From: Lachnospiraceae bacterium
Lineage (GTDB): Bacteria > Bacillota > Clostridia > Lachnospirales > Lachnospiraceae
DNA length: 19,449 bases
Assembly (NCBI GenBank): GCA_024691065.1
Contig: JAILOA010000339.1
Span: 1 to 19,449, forward strand
Direction: 5' to 3'
Below, piece after piece: positions 7,964-15,226 of this stretch (its first letter is position 1; each line of letters starts with the position of its first letter). Both the position numbers and the translations under genes were made by a program. Under the pieces are notes generated by a model. It was not told the origin of the DNA. It made no database searches and worked only from the letters and a program-made list of their open reading frames with translations.

Positions 7964-9760
7964 ATGCCGATAATTCCAAGGGAACAGATAGACGAAGTTC
8001 TATCCAGAACCGATATTGTTGATATTATCGGTTCATCGGTGAATTTAAAAAGAGCCGGCAACGGTTATGTGGGACTTTGTCCGTTTCATAATGAAAAGAC
8101 GCCTTCTTTTCATGTTAATCCGCAGATGCAGATATATAAATGCTTCGGATGTAATAATTCCGGAAATGTAATTACATTTTTAATGGAGCATGATAATATG
8201 ACCTTTGTGGAAGCTGTCGAATATCTGGCAGATAAAGCCGGGGTTACCTTGCAAAGACAGGGTGGAAGTAAATATGACAAGGAAGCAAATAACAGAAAAA
8301 ATGCCTTATATGAAATAAATAAAGAGGCTGCTAAATATTATTTTGGTTTGCTTAAGACAGAAGAAGGTAAGAATGGTTATAATTATTTTAAATCGAGAGG
8401 TTTAACTGATCATACCATTGTAAAATATGGCCTTGGTTATTCCGGAAAGGGAGGTCGAAGATTGTATGACCACCTTAAAAACAAAGGCTATAGTGATGGA
8501 ATCCTTATGGATTCTAAGTTGTTTAAAAAGGATGGAGACAGACCTTATGAAATATTTTGGAACAGAGTTATGTTTCCGATTATTGATAAGGCCGGCCATG
8601 TGATTGGATTTGGCGGAAGAGTATTGTCGGATGCCAAGCCTAAGTATTTAAATTCCATAGAAAATGAAATTTTTTCTAAAAGGAAGAATTTATTTTCCAT
8701 GAATTTGGCGAGAAAAACAAGAAAGTCATATCTGATTTTATGTGAAGGATATATGGATGTAATAGCCTTATATCAGGCCGGATTTGACTGTGCGGTCGCC
8801 TCTCTCGGAACATCGCTGACAGATGAGCAGGTAAGTGAAATGAAGCGTTTTACCAAAAATGTTTATCTGACTTATGATAGTGATGAAGCAGGTACAAGAG
8901 CTGCTATGAGAGCGATACCGATGCTTAGAAACGGTGGAATTACACCAAAGGTTATCAATCTAAAACCTTATAAAGATCCGGATGAGCTTATAAAAGCTCT
9001 TGGAGCGGATGAATTCAATAAAAGAATAGAAACGGCCGAGAATGGTTTCTTCTTCGAGTGTGACTACATCAGGAATTCATACAATTTAAGTGATCCGGAT
9101 GAACTTTCAAATTGCATCAATGAAATTGCAGAGCTTGTGGTTTTATTGGATGATGAGGTAAAAGGTGATGCCTATATTAAATCTGCATCCGATCGTTATG
9201 ATATGGATGAGAAAACATTAAGGCTTGCGGTTCGTAAAATAAGGGCAAAGGATTCCGGAGTCAGTATTGGAAGGACACCGGTTGTTGCGGCAAGCAGAAA
9301 CAATGATATTATAGAAAGTAAGACTTCGGGAGGATTAAATAAAGCCTATGCCATGGTATTGTCTTGGCTTTTAAGAGAACCGGGGGATTATAATAAAATA
9401 TCACATTGGATAAAACCTGAGGATTTTTTAGATAAGGATTATCGTGAATTAGCAAGAAAAATATATTCACAGCTTGATAATAATTCACTTAATCCGGCTT
9501 CGATAATTAGTAATTACGAGGATTCATCCGAGCAAATGACTGTGGCGTCGGTACTTCAAACGGATTTCGATTTTCAACTTCCCAAAGAGGAAAAAGAGAA
9601 AGCATTGATAGAAATGCTTACAATGATTTTGAAACATTCGATTCGTGAGAAGATGCATGAAGCCAGTAAAAATAATGATTTGGATGCGATTATGAAGCTT
9701 GGGATTATTAAGAAGAAGCTTGAAAAACCAGGTTATGTAACTTTAAACAATCTTGATTAA
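7964..9760 (+). CDS. dnaG: DNA primase
   Basis: DnaG makes RNA primers for chromosomal replication. Domain order is normal. A CHC2 zinc finger lies near the N terminus with Cys39, His42, Cys60 and Cys63 (CPFHNEKTPSF and YKCFGCNNSGN). A primase core follows with a TOPRIM fold whose catalytic Glu261 lies in CEGYMDV and whose acidic pair Asp305/Asp307 lies in YDSDEAG. The helicase-binding C-terminal region runs from about residue 440 and is less conserved, as expected. Length is 598 aa, typical. AAGGAGG at 7950-7956 gives a strong start at ATG 7964. It lies 18 nt after dgt and 14 nt before rpoD, so the three are almost surely one transcription unit. Confidence 0.97.
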   Translation: MPIIPREQIDEVLSRTDIVDIIGSSVNLKRAGNGYVGLCPFHNEKTPSFHVNPQMQIYKCFGCNNSGNVITFLMEHDNMTFVEAVEYLADKAGVTLQRQGGSKYDKEANNRKNALYEINKEAAKYYFGLLKTEEGKNGYNYFKSRGLTDHTIVKYGLGYSGKGGRRLYDHLKNKGYSDGILMDSKLFKKDGDRPYEIFWNRVMFPIIDKAGHVIGFGGRVLSDAKPKYLNSIENEIFSKRKNLFSMNLARKTRKSYLILCEGYMDVIALYQAGFDCAVASLGTSLTDEQVSEMKRFTKNVYLTYDSDEAGTRAAMRAIPMLRNGGITPKVINLKPYKDPDELIKALGADEFNKRIETAENGFFFECDYIRNSYNLSDPDELSNCINEIAELVVLLDDEVKGDAYIKSASDRYDMDEKTLRLAVRKIRAKDSGVSIGRTPVVAASRNNDIIESKTSGGLNKAYAMVLSWLLREPGDYNKISHWIKPEDFLDKDYRELARKIYSQLDNNSLNPASIISNYEDSSEQMTVASVLQTDFDFQLPKEEKEKALIEMLTMILKHSIREKMHEASKNNDLDAIMKLGIIKKKLEKPGYVTLNNLD

Positions 9761-9774
9761 ATGGAGGGGATAAT

Positions 9775-11673
9775 ATGGCACCAAGAAAAAAAGAGAAAAT
9801 CGATGAAGAGGAAGTAAAGAAGACTTCTACCGGAAAGAAGACCACTAAAAAGAAGGTAGAAGAAGAGGTTGAATCACCTAAAAAGAGCACTTCAAAGACG
9901 ACCAGGAAAACTACCTCCAGAAAGAAAAAAGCTGATGAAGCGGTAGAAGAAGTTGTTAAGGAAGAGGAAAAGAAAACTACAACCAAAAAGAAAACTACAA
10001 CCAGAAAGAAGACCGCTTCAGCTAAAAAAGAGACAGAAGAAGCTCCTAAAAAGACACCTGCAAAAAGGAAGACTACAAAGGCCAAAAAGGCCGAGGAAGT
10101 TGTTGAAGCAGCAGAACCTTTGGTATCTGAGGAAAAACCAAAAGAAGAACCTAAGAAAAAAAGTACTGCCAAAAAGTCAACAAAGACTTCAAAGAGTAAG
10201 TCAAAGAAAGAGGAAGTTAAAGAAGAGCCTGTTGAAGAGGTAGTTGAAGAGAAAGAAAAAGAAGATGATGTAGTCATTTTCGATGATGTAGATGTTACCG
10301 AGGTAGATGAGGATGATGATGAATATGGATTAGAGGATGAAGATGATGAAGAGTCCGTGGACGAGCCGGAGTCAGATCCTATGGATCAATATGAATCTGA
10401 TGATGAAAGTAAAAAAGATCATATTAAGGATGCGGACGACAATAAATCAGATGCCATGAAATCATTCCTTGATAATATAATGGTTGATATTCCGGAGAAA
10501 AAGAATACATCTTCTACACCTGTTACATTGCCGATTGAACTGGCTTCAAGTGAATGTAACAATGATGAAGATAAGCTTATTGAGTCTTTGGGCAGATTAG
10601 TGGAATATGCTAAGACAAGAAATAATTCTTTAGAGATTTCAGAAATAAATCTTTATTATAAAAATGTTGATTTATCACTTGAAAGAGTTGATGAGATTAT
10701 CGATCGTCTTGAAAAAAGCGGAATAGAAGTAAAGGTAGCCGAGGGGGATTCTTCTGATGAAGAAATGCTTTTGGATGTTGATAATGATGACGAAGAATTT
10801 GAAGATGATATTCAGAATATTGATCTTACAATTCCTGACGGTGTAAGCTTAGAAGATCCTGTACGTATGTATTTGAAGGAAATCGGACGTGTTCCTCTCT
10901 TAAGTGCAGATGAAGAGGTTGAGCTTGCAAAGAGAATGGAAGCCGGTGACCAGGAGGCTAAGAAGAAGCTTGCCGAAGCTAACTTAAGGCTTGTTGTTAG
11001 TATTGCCAAGAGATATGTAGGTCGTGGAATGCTCTTCCTTGATTTGATTCAGGAAGGAAATTTAGGTCTTATTAAGGCAGTTGAAAAATTTGATTATACA
11101 AAGGGATATAAGTTCTCGACATATGCAACATGGTGGATCAGACAGGCTATTACAAGAGCAATTGCGGACCAGGCAAGAACTATAAGAATTCCTGTGCATA
11201 TGGTTGAAACCATCAATAAGTTTGTTAGAATTCAAAGACAGTTACTTCAGGAGCTTGGACGTGAGCCTTATCCTGAGGAAATTGCGGTTCAGATGAATCT
11301 TCCTGTTGAAAGAGTAAGAGAGATTCAAAAGATTTCATTGGAGCCTGTTTCGCTTGAAACTCCTATCGGCGAAGAGGAAGACAGCCACTTAGGAGACTTT
11401 ATCCAGGATGAAAATGTACCGATTCCTGCTGAGTCTGCGGCTTATACACTTCTTCGTGAACAGCTTGTAGAAGTACTCGGAACCCTTACCGAAAGAGAAA
11501 GAAAGGTACTTACGCTTCGTTTCGGATTAGAAGACGGAAGAGCCAGAACCTTAGAGGAAGTCGGTAAGGAATTCAAGGTTACAAGAGAGAGAATCAGACA
11601 GATTGAGGCAAAGGCTTTAAGAAAGCTTAGAAATCCAAGTAGAAGCAGAAAATTAAGGGATTATTTGGATTAA
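9775..11673 (+). CDS. rpoD: Primary sigma factor RpoD/SigA with long basic-acidic N-terminal extension
   Basis: This is the housekeeping sigma-70 factor that directs RNA polymerase to promoters. Region 1.1-like sequence starts at about residue 230 (SFLDNIMVDIP through EISEINLYYKNVD). Region 1.2 begins near 350 (DPVRMYLKEIGRVPLL). Region 2 contains NLRLVVSIAKRYVGRGM and YKFSTYATWWIRQAI, and region 3 includes IRIPVHMVETINK. Region 4 ends with a helix-turn-helix from about 593 (LEEVGKEFKVTRERIRQIE) and SRKLRDYLD. Residues 1-225 are unusual: first a Lys/Thr/Glu repeat region resembling histone H1 tails (KKTTTKKKTTTRKK), then a strongly acidic stretch (EVDEDDDEYGLEDEDDEE). The total of 632 aa is far above the about 370 aa of B. 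subtilis SigA. GGAGGGG at 9763-9769 supports ATG 9775. The stop overlaps the trmK start by one base. Confidence 0.97.
   Translation: MAPRKKEKIDEEEVKKTSTGKKTTKKKVEEEVESPKKSTSKTTRKTTSRKKKADEAVEEVVKEEEKKTTTKKKTTTRKKTASAKKETEEAPKKTPAKRKTTKAKKAEEVVEAAEPLVSEEKPKEEPKKKSTAKKSTKTSKSKSKKEEVKEEPVEEVVEEKEKEDDVVIFDDVDVTEVDEDDDEYGLEDEDDEESVDEPESDPMDQYESDDESKKDHIKDADDNKSDAMKSFLDNIMVDIPEKKNTSSTPVTLPIELASSECNNDEDKLIESLGRLVEYAKTRNNSLEISEINLYYKNVDLSLERVDEIIDRLEKSGIEVKVAEGDSSDEEMLLDVDNDDEEFEDDIQNIDLTIPDGVSLEDPVRMYLKEIGRVPLLSADEEVELAKRMEAGDQEAKKKLAEANLRLVVSIAKRYVGRGMLFLDLIQEGNLGLIKAVEKFDYTKGYKFSTYATWWIRQAITRAIADQARTIRIPVHMVETINKFVRIQRQLLQELGREPYPEEIAVQMNLPVERVREIQKISLEPVSLETPIGEEEDSHLGDFIQDENVPIPAESAAYTLLREQLVEVLGTLTERERKVLTLRFGLEDGRARTLEEVGKEFKVTRERIRQIEAKALRKLRNPSRSRKLRDYLD
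9970..10005 (+). repeat. 18-nt in-frame tandem duplication in the RpoD extension
   Basis: Two adjacent 18-nt units begin AAGAAAACTACAACCA and differ at one base near the end (AAA versus AGA). They encode KKTTTK and KKTTTR at residues 66-77. This is direct evidence that the Lys/Thr tail grows or shrinks by in-frame tandem duplication. More degenerate KKTT/KRKTT repeats surround it. Confidence 0.8.
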
Positions 11674-12437
11674 TGATTAGTGATAGACTTAAATTTGTTT
11701 CAGATATGGTCAAGGTCAATGGATGCCTGGCAGACGTTGGCTGCGATCATGCATATACAGATATCTGGCTTATTAAACAAAAAAGAATAAAAAAAGCTAT
11801 TGCGATGGATGTCCGACCGGGGCCTCTTGAAAAAGCTTATGAACATGTTAAGATGTACGGCCTTGAGGAATTTATAGATATAAGACTTTCGGACGGACTT
11901 GATAATCTTAATGAAAATGAAGCTGATTCCGTATTGATTAGCGGAATGGGTGGTCTTCTTACAGTTAAGATATTAGAAGAGGGAATTCATAAATTAAAAG
12001 GTGTAAAAGAACTTATCCTGTCACCGCAATCCGATGTTTTTCAGGTGAGAAGATTCCTTGAATATATCGGATTTTACATAGACTACGAAGATATGGTTAA
12101 AGACGCCGGAAAGTTTTATGTAGGAATTCATGCTATTAATAAGCAATCCGAAGATATGGATTTATCTGATTTGGATGAATTCAAGGTTAGCAGTGAAAAA
12201 ATTATGAGTTCGGTAAATCCGGTTGATAATGATGAGCTTTCTGAACAGTTTTTTGTTTATAAGTATGGAAGGTATTTACTAGATAATAAGCCACCTGTAT
12301 TTATGGAATTTATTGAGAAAGAAATGCTTCGTATAAAGAGCGTACTCGATGGTATGGAAAAGGGGAACAATACATTTAATTCAAGATATATGGAATTAAA
12401 GTCGGAGTATGAATTTTTAAAAGGGCATTTAATATAG
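11673..12437 (+). CDS. trmK: tRNA (adenine(22)-N(1))-methyltransferase TrmK
   Basis: TrmK methylates N1 of adenine 22 in bacterial tRNA, using S-adenosylmethionine. The N-terminal Rossmann-like domain has ADVGCDHAYTD as motif I (about residues 20-30), AMDVRPGPLEKA as the acidic post-strand loop, and the family-typical ISGMGG at 89-94 followed by LLTVKILEEG. LILSPQSD matches the segment after it in YqfN-type proteins. The C-terminal part is a Glu/Lys-rich helical hairpin, also typical. Length 254 aa is normal or slightly long. The ATG overlaps the rpoD stop (TAATG), indicating translational coupling. No separate ribosome binding site is obvious beyond the AAGGGAT inside the rpoD end. Confidence 0.93.
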   Translation: MISDRLKFVSDMVKVNGCLADVGCDHAYTDIWLIKQKRIKKAIAMDVRPGPLEKAYEHVKMYGLEEFIDIRLSDGLDNLNENEADSVLISGMGGLLTVKILEEGIHKLKGVKELILSPQSDVFQVRRFLEYIGFYIDYEDMVKDAGKFYVGIHAINKQSEDMDLSDLDEFKVSSEKIMSSVNPVDNDELSEQFFVYKYGRYLLDNKPPVFMEFIEKEMLRIKSVLDGMEKGNNTFNSRYMELKSEYEFLKGHLI

Positions 12438-12518
12438 TCGTAGTACTCCTTCACCTCTAAACATTGGCGTAGGTGGGGAAGACAAACTATATTCAGTCGG
12501 TGTAAAAAGATGCGACTG
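12432..12518 (+). other. Possible structured leader between trmK and the nucleoside kinase
   Basis: The 144-nt gap holds several inverted repeats. ATATAGT (12432-12438, overlapping the trmK stop) pairs with ACTATAT (12486-12492). Inside that, CACCT (12452-12456) pairs with AGGTG (12471-12475), flanked by CTT and AAG that can extend it around a GGG bulge. Downstream, CAGTCG (12494-12499) pairs with CGACTG (12513-12518) across 13 nt. AGTCG also occurs at 12436-12440, so CGACT could pair with either copy. No strong U-tract follows. This could be a cis-acting RNA or attenuator for the kinase gene; I do not recognise it as a known riboswitch class. Confidence 0.4.
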
Positions 12519-12581
12519 TATTTAAAATTATTTGAGAGAAAGCGCATAACTTGTGGGAAAAACATTTATAAGGAGGGGCCT

Positions 12582-14240
12582 ATGTCATATAATGTAAAAT
12601 TAAAGGTAGATGGTCAGGAAGTTATTTACAGCTCTGATTGCACTTATCATGATATAGCTAAGGATTTTCAGAATTCATATGAGCATGATATCATTTTGGC
12701 TAAACAGGGGGCAAAGCTTATAGAGCTTACAAAGTATATAGATGCGGATGCCGATATAAAATTTGTTACAACCGAAACATCCAGCGGACACAGAACATAT
12801 GTTCGTGGAATGATTATTTTGATGCTTAAATGTTTTTATGATAATTATGGGGATGATATTAAAAATATTTATGTAAGATATTCATTGGGTGACAGCCTGT
12901 ATTGTGAGGTTGACGGGATGGAAGTCACCGATGAGATAATTAAGGATGTGGAAAAAAGTATGAGAAAGGTAGTATCATTGGACCTTTCTTTCGAGAAGCG
13001 CTCATTTCCTTTGGATAAGGCGATGAAGATATTTGATAATCATAAAATGTATGATAAGAAAAGATTATTTAATTACAGGAGAACATCAAAAGTAAATATT
13101 TATAATCTTGCAGGCTTCGAAGATTATTTTTATGGTTATATGCCGCCGACTACGGGCGTTTTAAAATATTTTGCTCTTCAAAAATATGAGAAGGGCTTCT
13201 TGATTAATATGCCGGGCAAGAAGGCTCCTGAGGTGGTTCAGAATTATAAGGAGCAAAGAAAGCTTTTTGAGACTCTTTGTGAGTCCACCCGATGGGGAAG
13301 TCTCATGGGTGTTCAATCTGTAGGAAGCTTAAATGATGTGATTGCAGAAGAGAAAATCAATGAGCTTATCCTCGTTCAGGAAGCATTGCAGGAGAAGAAA
13401 ATTGCGGAGATTGCTTCGGAGATTAAGAGTCGTGAAAATGTAAAATTTGTTATGATCGCAGGACCGTCTTCATCCGGTAAGACGTCATTTTCACACAGAT
13501 TAGAGATTCAGCTTAAAGCAATCGGCCTGCATGCACATACGATTTCCGTTGATAATTATTTTAAGGAGAGAAAAGATACTCCTAAGGATGAAAACGGTAA
13601 TTATGATTTTGAATGCTTAGAGGCTATTGATATTGAAAAGTTTAATAAAGATATGCAGGCGCTTCTTCGCGGTGAAAAGGTTGAGCTTCCGGAGTTTGAC
13701 TTTATAGAGGGAACCAAGAGATATAACGGTGATTTTATGCAGCTTTCAAAGAATGATGTCCTTGTTATAGAAGGTATTCATTGTTTAAATGATAAGCTTT
13801 CACATTCGCTTCCTTCCGAGTCAAAGTTTAAGATTTACATAAGTGCTTTGATTCAGCTTAATGTAGATGAGCATAATAGGATTTCAACAACCGACGGTCG
13901 TTTAATCAGGCGTATGGTAAGAGATAATATGACTCGTGGTATTGATGCCAGAAGTACCATTAACCGTTGGCCTTCTGTAAGAAGGGGAGAGGATCATTAT
14001 ATATTCCCGTTCCAGGAGGAAGCCGATGTTATGTTTAATTCTGCTTTAATATACGAGATGGCAGTGCTTAAGCCGTATGCAGATAATCTGTTGCTGAATA
14101 TTCCTAAGAATTGTAAGGAATATGAGGAAGCTAACAGGTTGCTTAAATTCCTGGATTATTTCCTGGTTGCAAGCAGTGATTTTATCCCGCAGAACTCTAT
14201 TTTAAGAGAGTTTATCGGCGGTTCGGTATTTTTTATGTAA
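12582..14240 (+). CDS. TGS-domain nucleoside (uridine-type) kinase
   Basis: The protein combines an N-terminal TGS-like domain (about residues 1-65, VDGQEVIYSSDCTYHDIAKDF), a middle region resembling the second additional domain of threonyl-tRNA synthetase, and a C-terminal P-loop kinase of the uridine kinase/phosphoribulokinase family. Walker A is GPSSSGKTS with Lys300. DNYFKERKDTPKD and GIHCLND are typical of uridine kinases. This architecture is widespread in Clostridia and Thermotoga and is usually annotated as nucleoside kinase; the substrate is not proven, and the N-terminal part may be regulatory. I chose ATG 12582 because AGGAGGGG (12571-12578) precedes it and the TGS domain begins there; an in-frame ATG at 12510 has no such site. 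Length is 552 aa. The last 13 codons are copied twice more downstream. Confidence 0.88.
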   Translation: MSYNVKLKVDGQEVIYSSDCTYHDIAKDFQNSYEHDIILAKQGAKLIELTKYIDADADIKFVTTETSSGHRTYVRGMIILMLKCFYDNYGDDIKNIYVRYSLGDSLYCEVDGMEVTDEIIKDVEKSMRKVVSLDLSFEKRSFPLDKAMKIFDNHKMYDKKRLFNYRRTSKVNIYNLAGFEDYFYGYMPPTTGVLKYFALQKYEKGFLINMPGKKAPEVVQNYKEQRKLFETLCESTRWGSLMGVQSVGSLNDVIAEEKINELILVQEALQEKKIAEIASEIKSRENVKFVMIAGPSSSGKTSFSHRLEIQLKAIGLHAHTISVDNYFKERKDTPKDENGNYDFECLEAIDIEKFNKDMQALLRGEKVELPEFDFIEGTKRYNGDFMQLSKNDVLVIEGIHCLNDKLSHSLPSESKFKIYISALIQLNVDEHNRISTTDGRLIRRMVRDNMTRGIDARSTINRWPSVRRGEDHYIFPFQEEADVMFNSALIYEMAVLKPYADNLLLNIPKNCKEYEEANRLLKFLDYFLVASSDFIPQNSILREFIGGSVFFM

Positions 14241-14338
14241 TTGTGTTTTAAAAGAAATTATCGGCGGTTCGGTGTATTTTATGTAATTGTGCTTTAAGAG
14301 AGTTTATCGGCGGTTCGGTATTTTTTATGTAATTTATA
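14201..14338 (+). repeat. Three tandem 46-nt copies of the kinase gene end
   Basis: Units start at 14201, 14247 and 14293, exactly 46 nt apart. The first is the real end of the kinase gene (LREFIGGSVFFM then TAA). Copies 1 and 3 are identical over their first 42 bases; copy 2 differs from them at five of those bases. Each copy holds the core ATCGGCGGTTCGGT and ends ATGTAATT. Because 46 is not a multiple of three, copies 2 and 3 are out of frame with the gene and lie after its stop, so they are not translated as part of it. The array fills most of the gap before folD. No GC-rich stem can form within it, so it is not a terminator. Confidence 0.93.
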
Positions 14339-14348
14339 TTTATATAAA
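14333..14348 (+). repeat. AT-only palindrome upstream of folD
   Basis: TTTATAT (14333-14339) and ATATAAA (14342-14348) form a perfect 7-bp inverted repeat around TT, directly after the third 46-nt copy and 35 nt before folD. It could be an operator-like dyad or simply AT-rich chance. A TATAAA hexamer lies in its right arm, but no -35 partner is visible. Confidence 0.35.
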
Positions 14349-14383
14349 CATTTTGAAAGAAAATTTTTATAAGAGAGGTTATT

Positions 14384-15226
14384 ATGGCATTTTTAATTGA
14401 TGGTAAAAAGATTTCGGCGGAAATTAAAGACGAATTAAAGGAAAAGGTTGCTGCATTAAATGCAGAGGGCAAATATCCTTGCCTTGCGGTTATTTTGGTA
14501 GGTAATGATCCTGCTTCTCAGGTTTATGTTAATAATAAGAAAAAGGCATGTGCATATATCGGTATCAAATCCTTATCTTATGAGCTTTCAGAGGATGTAT
14601 CGGAGGAAGAATTATTAAATCTTGTAAGAGAATTAAATGATAATCCTGAATGTAACGGAATCCTTGTACAGCTTCCTCTTCCTAAGCATATTGATGAACA
14701 GAAGGTTATCAAAACTATTTCACCGGATAAGGATGTAGATGGTTTCCATCCTGAAAGTGTCGGAAGATTAAGTATTGGTACACGTGGATTTAAGTCCTGT
14801 ACACCTGCCGGAATTATCGAGCTTTTAAAGAGAAGTAACATAGAGACAGACGGTAAGGAATGTGTAATCATAGGCAGAAGTAATATAGTCGGTAAGCCGA
14901 TGGGTATGCTTATGTTAAGAGAAAATTCAACTGTTACCATTTGTCATTCTCATACAGCTAATCTTAAAGAAGTTTGTAAGAGAGCGGATATCCTTATAGT
15001 AGCTATCGGAAAGCGTGAAATGATTGATGAGAGCTATGTAAAGCCGGGAGCTACTGTTATTGATGTCGGAATGCATAGAAAAGAAGATGGTCACCTTTGT
15101 GGTGATGTCTTGTTTGAAAGCGTTTGTAAGGTTGCGGGAGCAATTACTCCGGTACCGGGAGGAGTTGGACCGATGACTATTGCAATGCTTATGAATAATA
15201 TAGTTGGAGCATTTTATGAAGATTAA
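14384..15226 (+). CDS. folD: Bifunctional methylenetetrahydrofolate dehydrogenase/cyclohydrolase
   Basis: FolD oxidises 5,10-methylene-THF to methenyl-THF with NADP and hydrolyses that to 10-formyl-THF, feeding purine and formyl-Met synthesis. The substrate site contains Tyr48 and the catalytic Lys52 in SQVYVNNKKKAC. GILVQLPLPKHID and DKDVDGFHPESVGRL match the two PROSITE-type FolD signatures. The Rossmann part has IIGRSNIVGKPMGMLM for the dinucleotide. PVPGGVGPMTIAMLMNN closes the protein. Length 280 aa is standard. AGAGAGG at 14372-14378 precedes ATG 14384. The end overlaps rimO by 11 nt. Confidence 0.97.
   Translation: MAFLIDGKKISAEIKDELKEKVAALNAEGKYPCLAVILVGNDPASQVYVNNKKKACAYIGIKSLSYELSEDVSEEELLNLVRELNDNPECNGILVQLPLPKHIDEQKVIKTISPDKDVDGFHPESVGRLSIGTRGFKSCTPAGIIELLKRSNIETDGKECVIIGRSNIVGKPMGMLMLRENSTVTICHSHTANLKEVCKRADILIVAIGKREMIDESYVKPGATVIDVGMHRKEDGHLCGDVLFESVCKVAGAITPVPGGVGPMTIAMLMNNIVGAFYED

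Noticed and set aside
9708..10277. 189-codon open frame on the minus strand opposite the start of rpoD
   Set aside because: It is the mirror of the Lys/Glu codons of the RpoD extension, giving a Ser/Phe/Val string with no motif and no ribosome binding site.
14241..14338. The 46-nt repeats as an intrinsic terminator
   Set aside because: The T-runs are present, but the GGCGG segments have no complementary CC-rich arm, so no stem can precede them.
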